A stretch of 52,500 nucleotides of DNA. It comes from Symbiodinium natans (taxonomy: Eukaryota > Sar > Dinophyceae > Suessiales > Symbiodiniaceae). The notes below the pieces were generated by a model. It was not told the origin of the DNA. It did not search any database and saw only the letters and a program-made list of their open reading frames with translations. The position numbers and the translations under genes are program-made. The stretch covers positions 353,967 to 406,466 of the forward strand of contig CAJNDS010002455.1 in NCBI GenBank assembly GCA_905221605.1, given 5' to 3'. Shown piece after piece: positions 51,817 through 52,500 of this stretch (positions within the stretch are counted from its first letter, which is position 1; every line of letters begins with the position of its first letter).

Positions 51817-52143
51817 ATGAAACGACCCGCCTCTTGCATTGCTCCGCCCGCCTCTTCGCAGCCTCGCAAGAAGCCGACGACCATCTCTCTGCAAGAGGGC
51901 ACGATCGACTCTGCCCAGGAGGGCCCGACCGACTCTGAGCAACAGGGCACGACCCACTCTGCGCAGGAGGGGTCTCATTCTGTTGGCTCTTCCAGTTCTG
52001 AGCACAGCCCCCCTGAGGAAGTGAGGCTCCATGCACCAGCTCTTTTCATCCCTATCTGGCACGCTCTGAGCCCAGCTCAACAATCTTGGCTCAGAGATGC
52101 CGACAGGGCACTCTCTGCTGTGAACGCAATTCTCGATGCATGA
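51817..52143 (+). CDS. Unknown protein, Ser/Gln/Glu-rich N-terminus
   Basis: Open from ATG (MKRPASCIAPPASSQPRKKP) to TGA, 108 residues. First comes a basic segment, then three to four near-repeats of the QEG(T)xDSAQEGP type (residues ~24-52), a Ser cluster, and a more structured C-terminus (LFIPIWHALSPAQQSWLRDA). CTCTGC and ACTCTG words recur as in the gene at 49-51 kb, suggesting a shared compositional bias or a common origin. TTTCTGCAG at about 51757-51765 is a credible acceptor, so this could be the last exon of a longer gene beginning upstream. The family C element just left is then intronic. Not recognised. Confidence 0.55.
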   Translation: MKRPASCIAPPASSQPRKKPTTISLQEGTIDSAQEGPTDSEQQGTTHSAQEGSHSVGSSSSEHSPPEEVRLHAPALFIPIWHALSPAQQSWLRDADRALSAVNAILDA

Positions 52144-52251
52144 GAAGGCCAACTCTCCGACTTGCCAAGCTCTGAGCCCAAAAAGAATATCTTCGGTGTC
52201 GAGTGCTCTCTTGCACTCTTGTGCCTGGCCATTCCTCTGCACTGCTAGTAC
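52144..52251 (+). other. 3' flank before ACT array
   Basis: Non-repetitive, still CTCT-rich. AGTACTGGGAGTACGACT forms the transition to (ACT)n. Confidence 0.4.
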
Positions 52252-52466
<215 letters not shown>

Positions 52467-52500
52467 ACCTCTGAGAAGTGCTTTTCGCAGTCATGTGCTC

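Overview
The window reads as nuclear DNA of a dinoflagellate-like alveolate. Three things point there. TTTAGGG/CCCTAAA telomere-type repeat (the plant/alveolate type) is scattered through most of it in both orientations. An ankyrin-repeat gene opens with the ubiquitin-like N-terminus (MIRVWGISGEEL...) that I know from symbiodiniacean ankyrin proteins. A small intronless gene joins an AP2-like segment to an ASCH domain. Every coding segment I can support lies on the + strand, which fits unidirectional gene arrangement. The window is not a simple chromosome end: repeat orientation flips many times.

Layout. 0-6.2 kb: telomere-type arrays separated by short (45-120 nt) open islands bounded by AG and GT, several with coiled-coil-like composition. 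6.26-12.8 kb: two copies of a complex satellite cassette (14-bp, ~73-bp, 61-bp and 42-bp repeat families) on either side of the AP2-like/ASCH gene at 8965-9708, which is itself bracketed by ~65-bp direct repeats. 12.8-17.4 kb: repeat-derived and intron-like sequence, several MITE-like elements and more exon-like islands. 17.5-37.4 kb: about 14 short segments that read in order as a mitochondrial carrier, closest to the S-adenosylmethionine carrier (SLC25A26/PET8 type). They are separated by introns of 0.15-3 kb filled with telomere-type repeats and MITEs, and most junctions keep the reading frame. The ubiquitin-like/ankyrin gene (20491-21722) sits inside one of these introns on the same strand. 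37.5-48 kb: mostly minisatellites (a CCCTCCAG octamer in opposed orientations, a CCCTGAAA octamer, CCCCTAAA, CCCTATAAA, a GTGCGC tract) and telomere-type arrays. 48.6-52.5 kb: a compositionally distinct segment, rich in CTCT, between an (AGT)n array and an inverted (ACT)n array. It holds an eight-exon gene model ending at 51023 and a second, 3'-terminal coding segment ending at 52143.

The most interesting pattern is the relation between repeats and exons. Telomere-type repeats fill introns and often seem to supply the 5' splice site (G|GTTTAG). MITE-like elements with terminal inverted repeats sit exactly at exon junctions of the ankyrin gene, as introners do, and there the frame is kept only if the element is cut out at unusual boundaries within its terminal repeats. 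All exon calls come from reading frames, splice-like dinucleotides and remembered family motifs; no alignment or transcript data were available.
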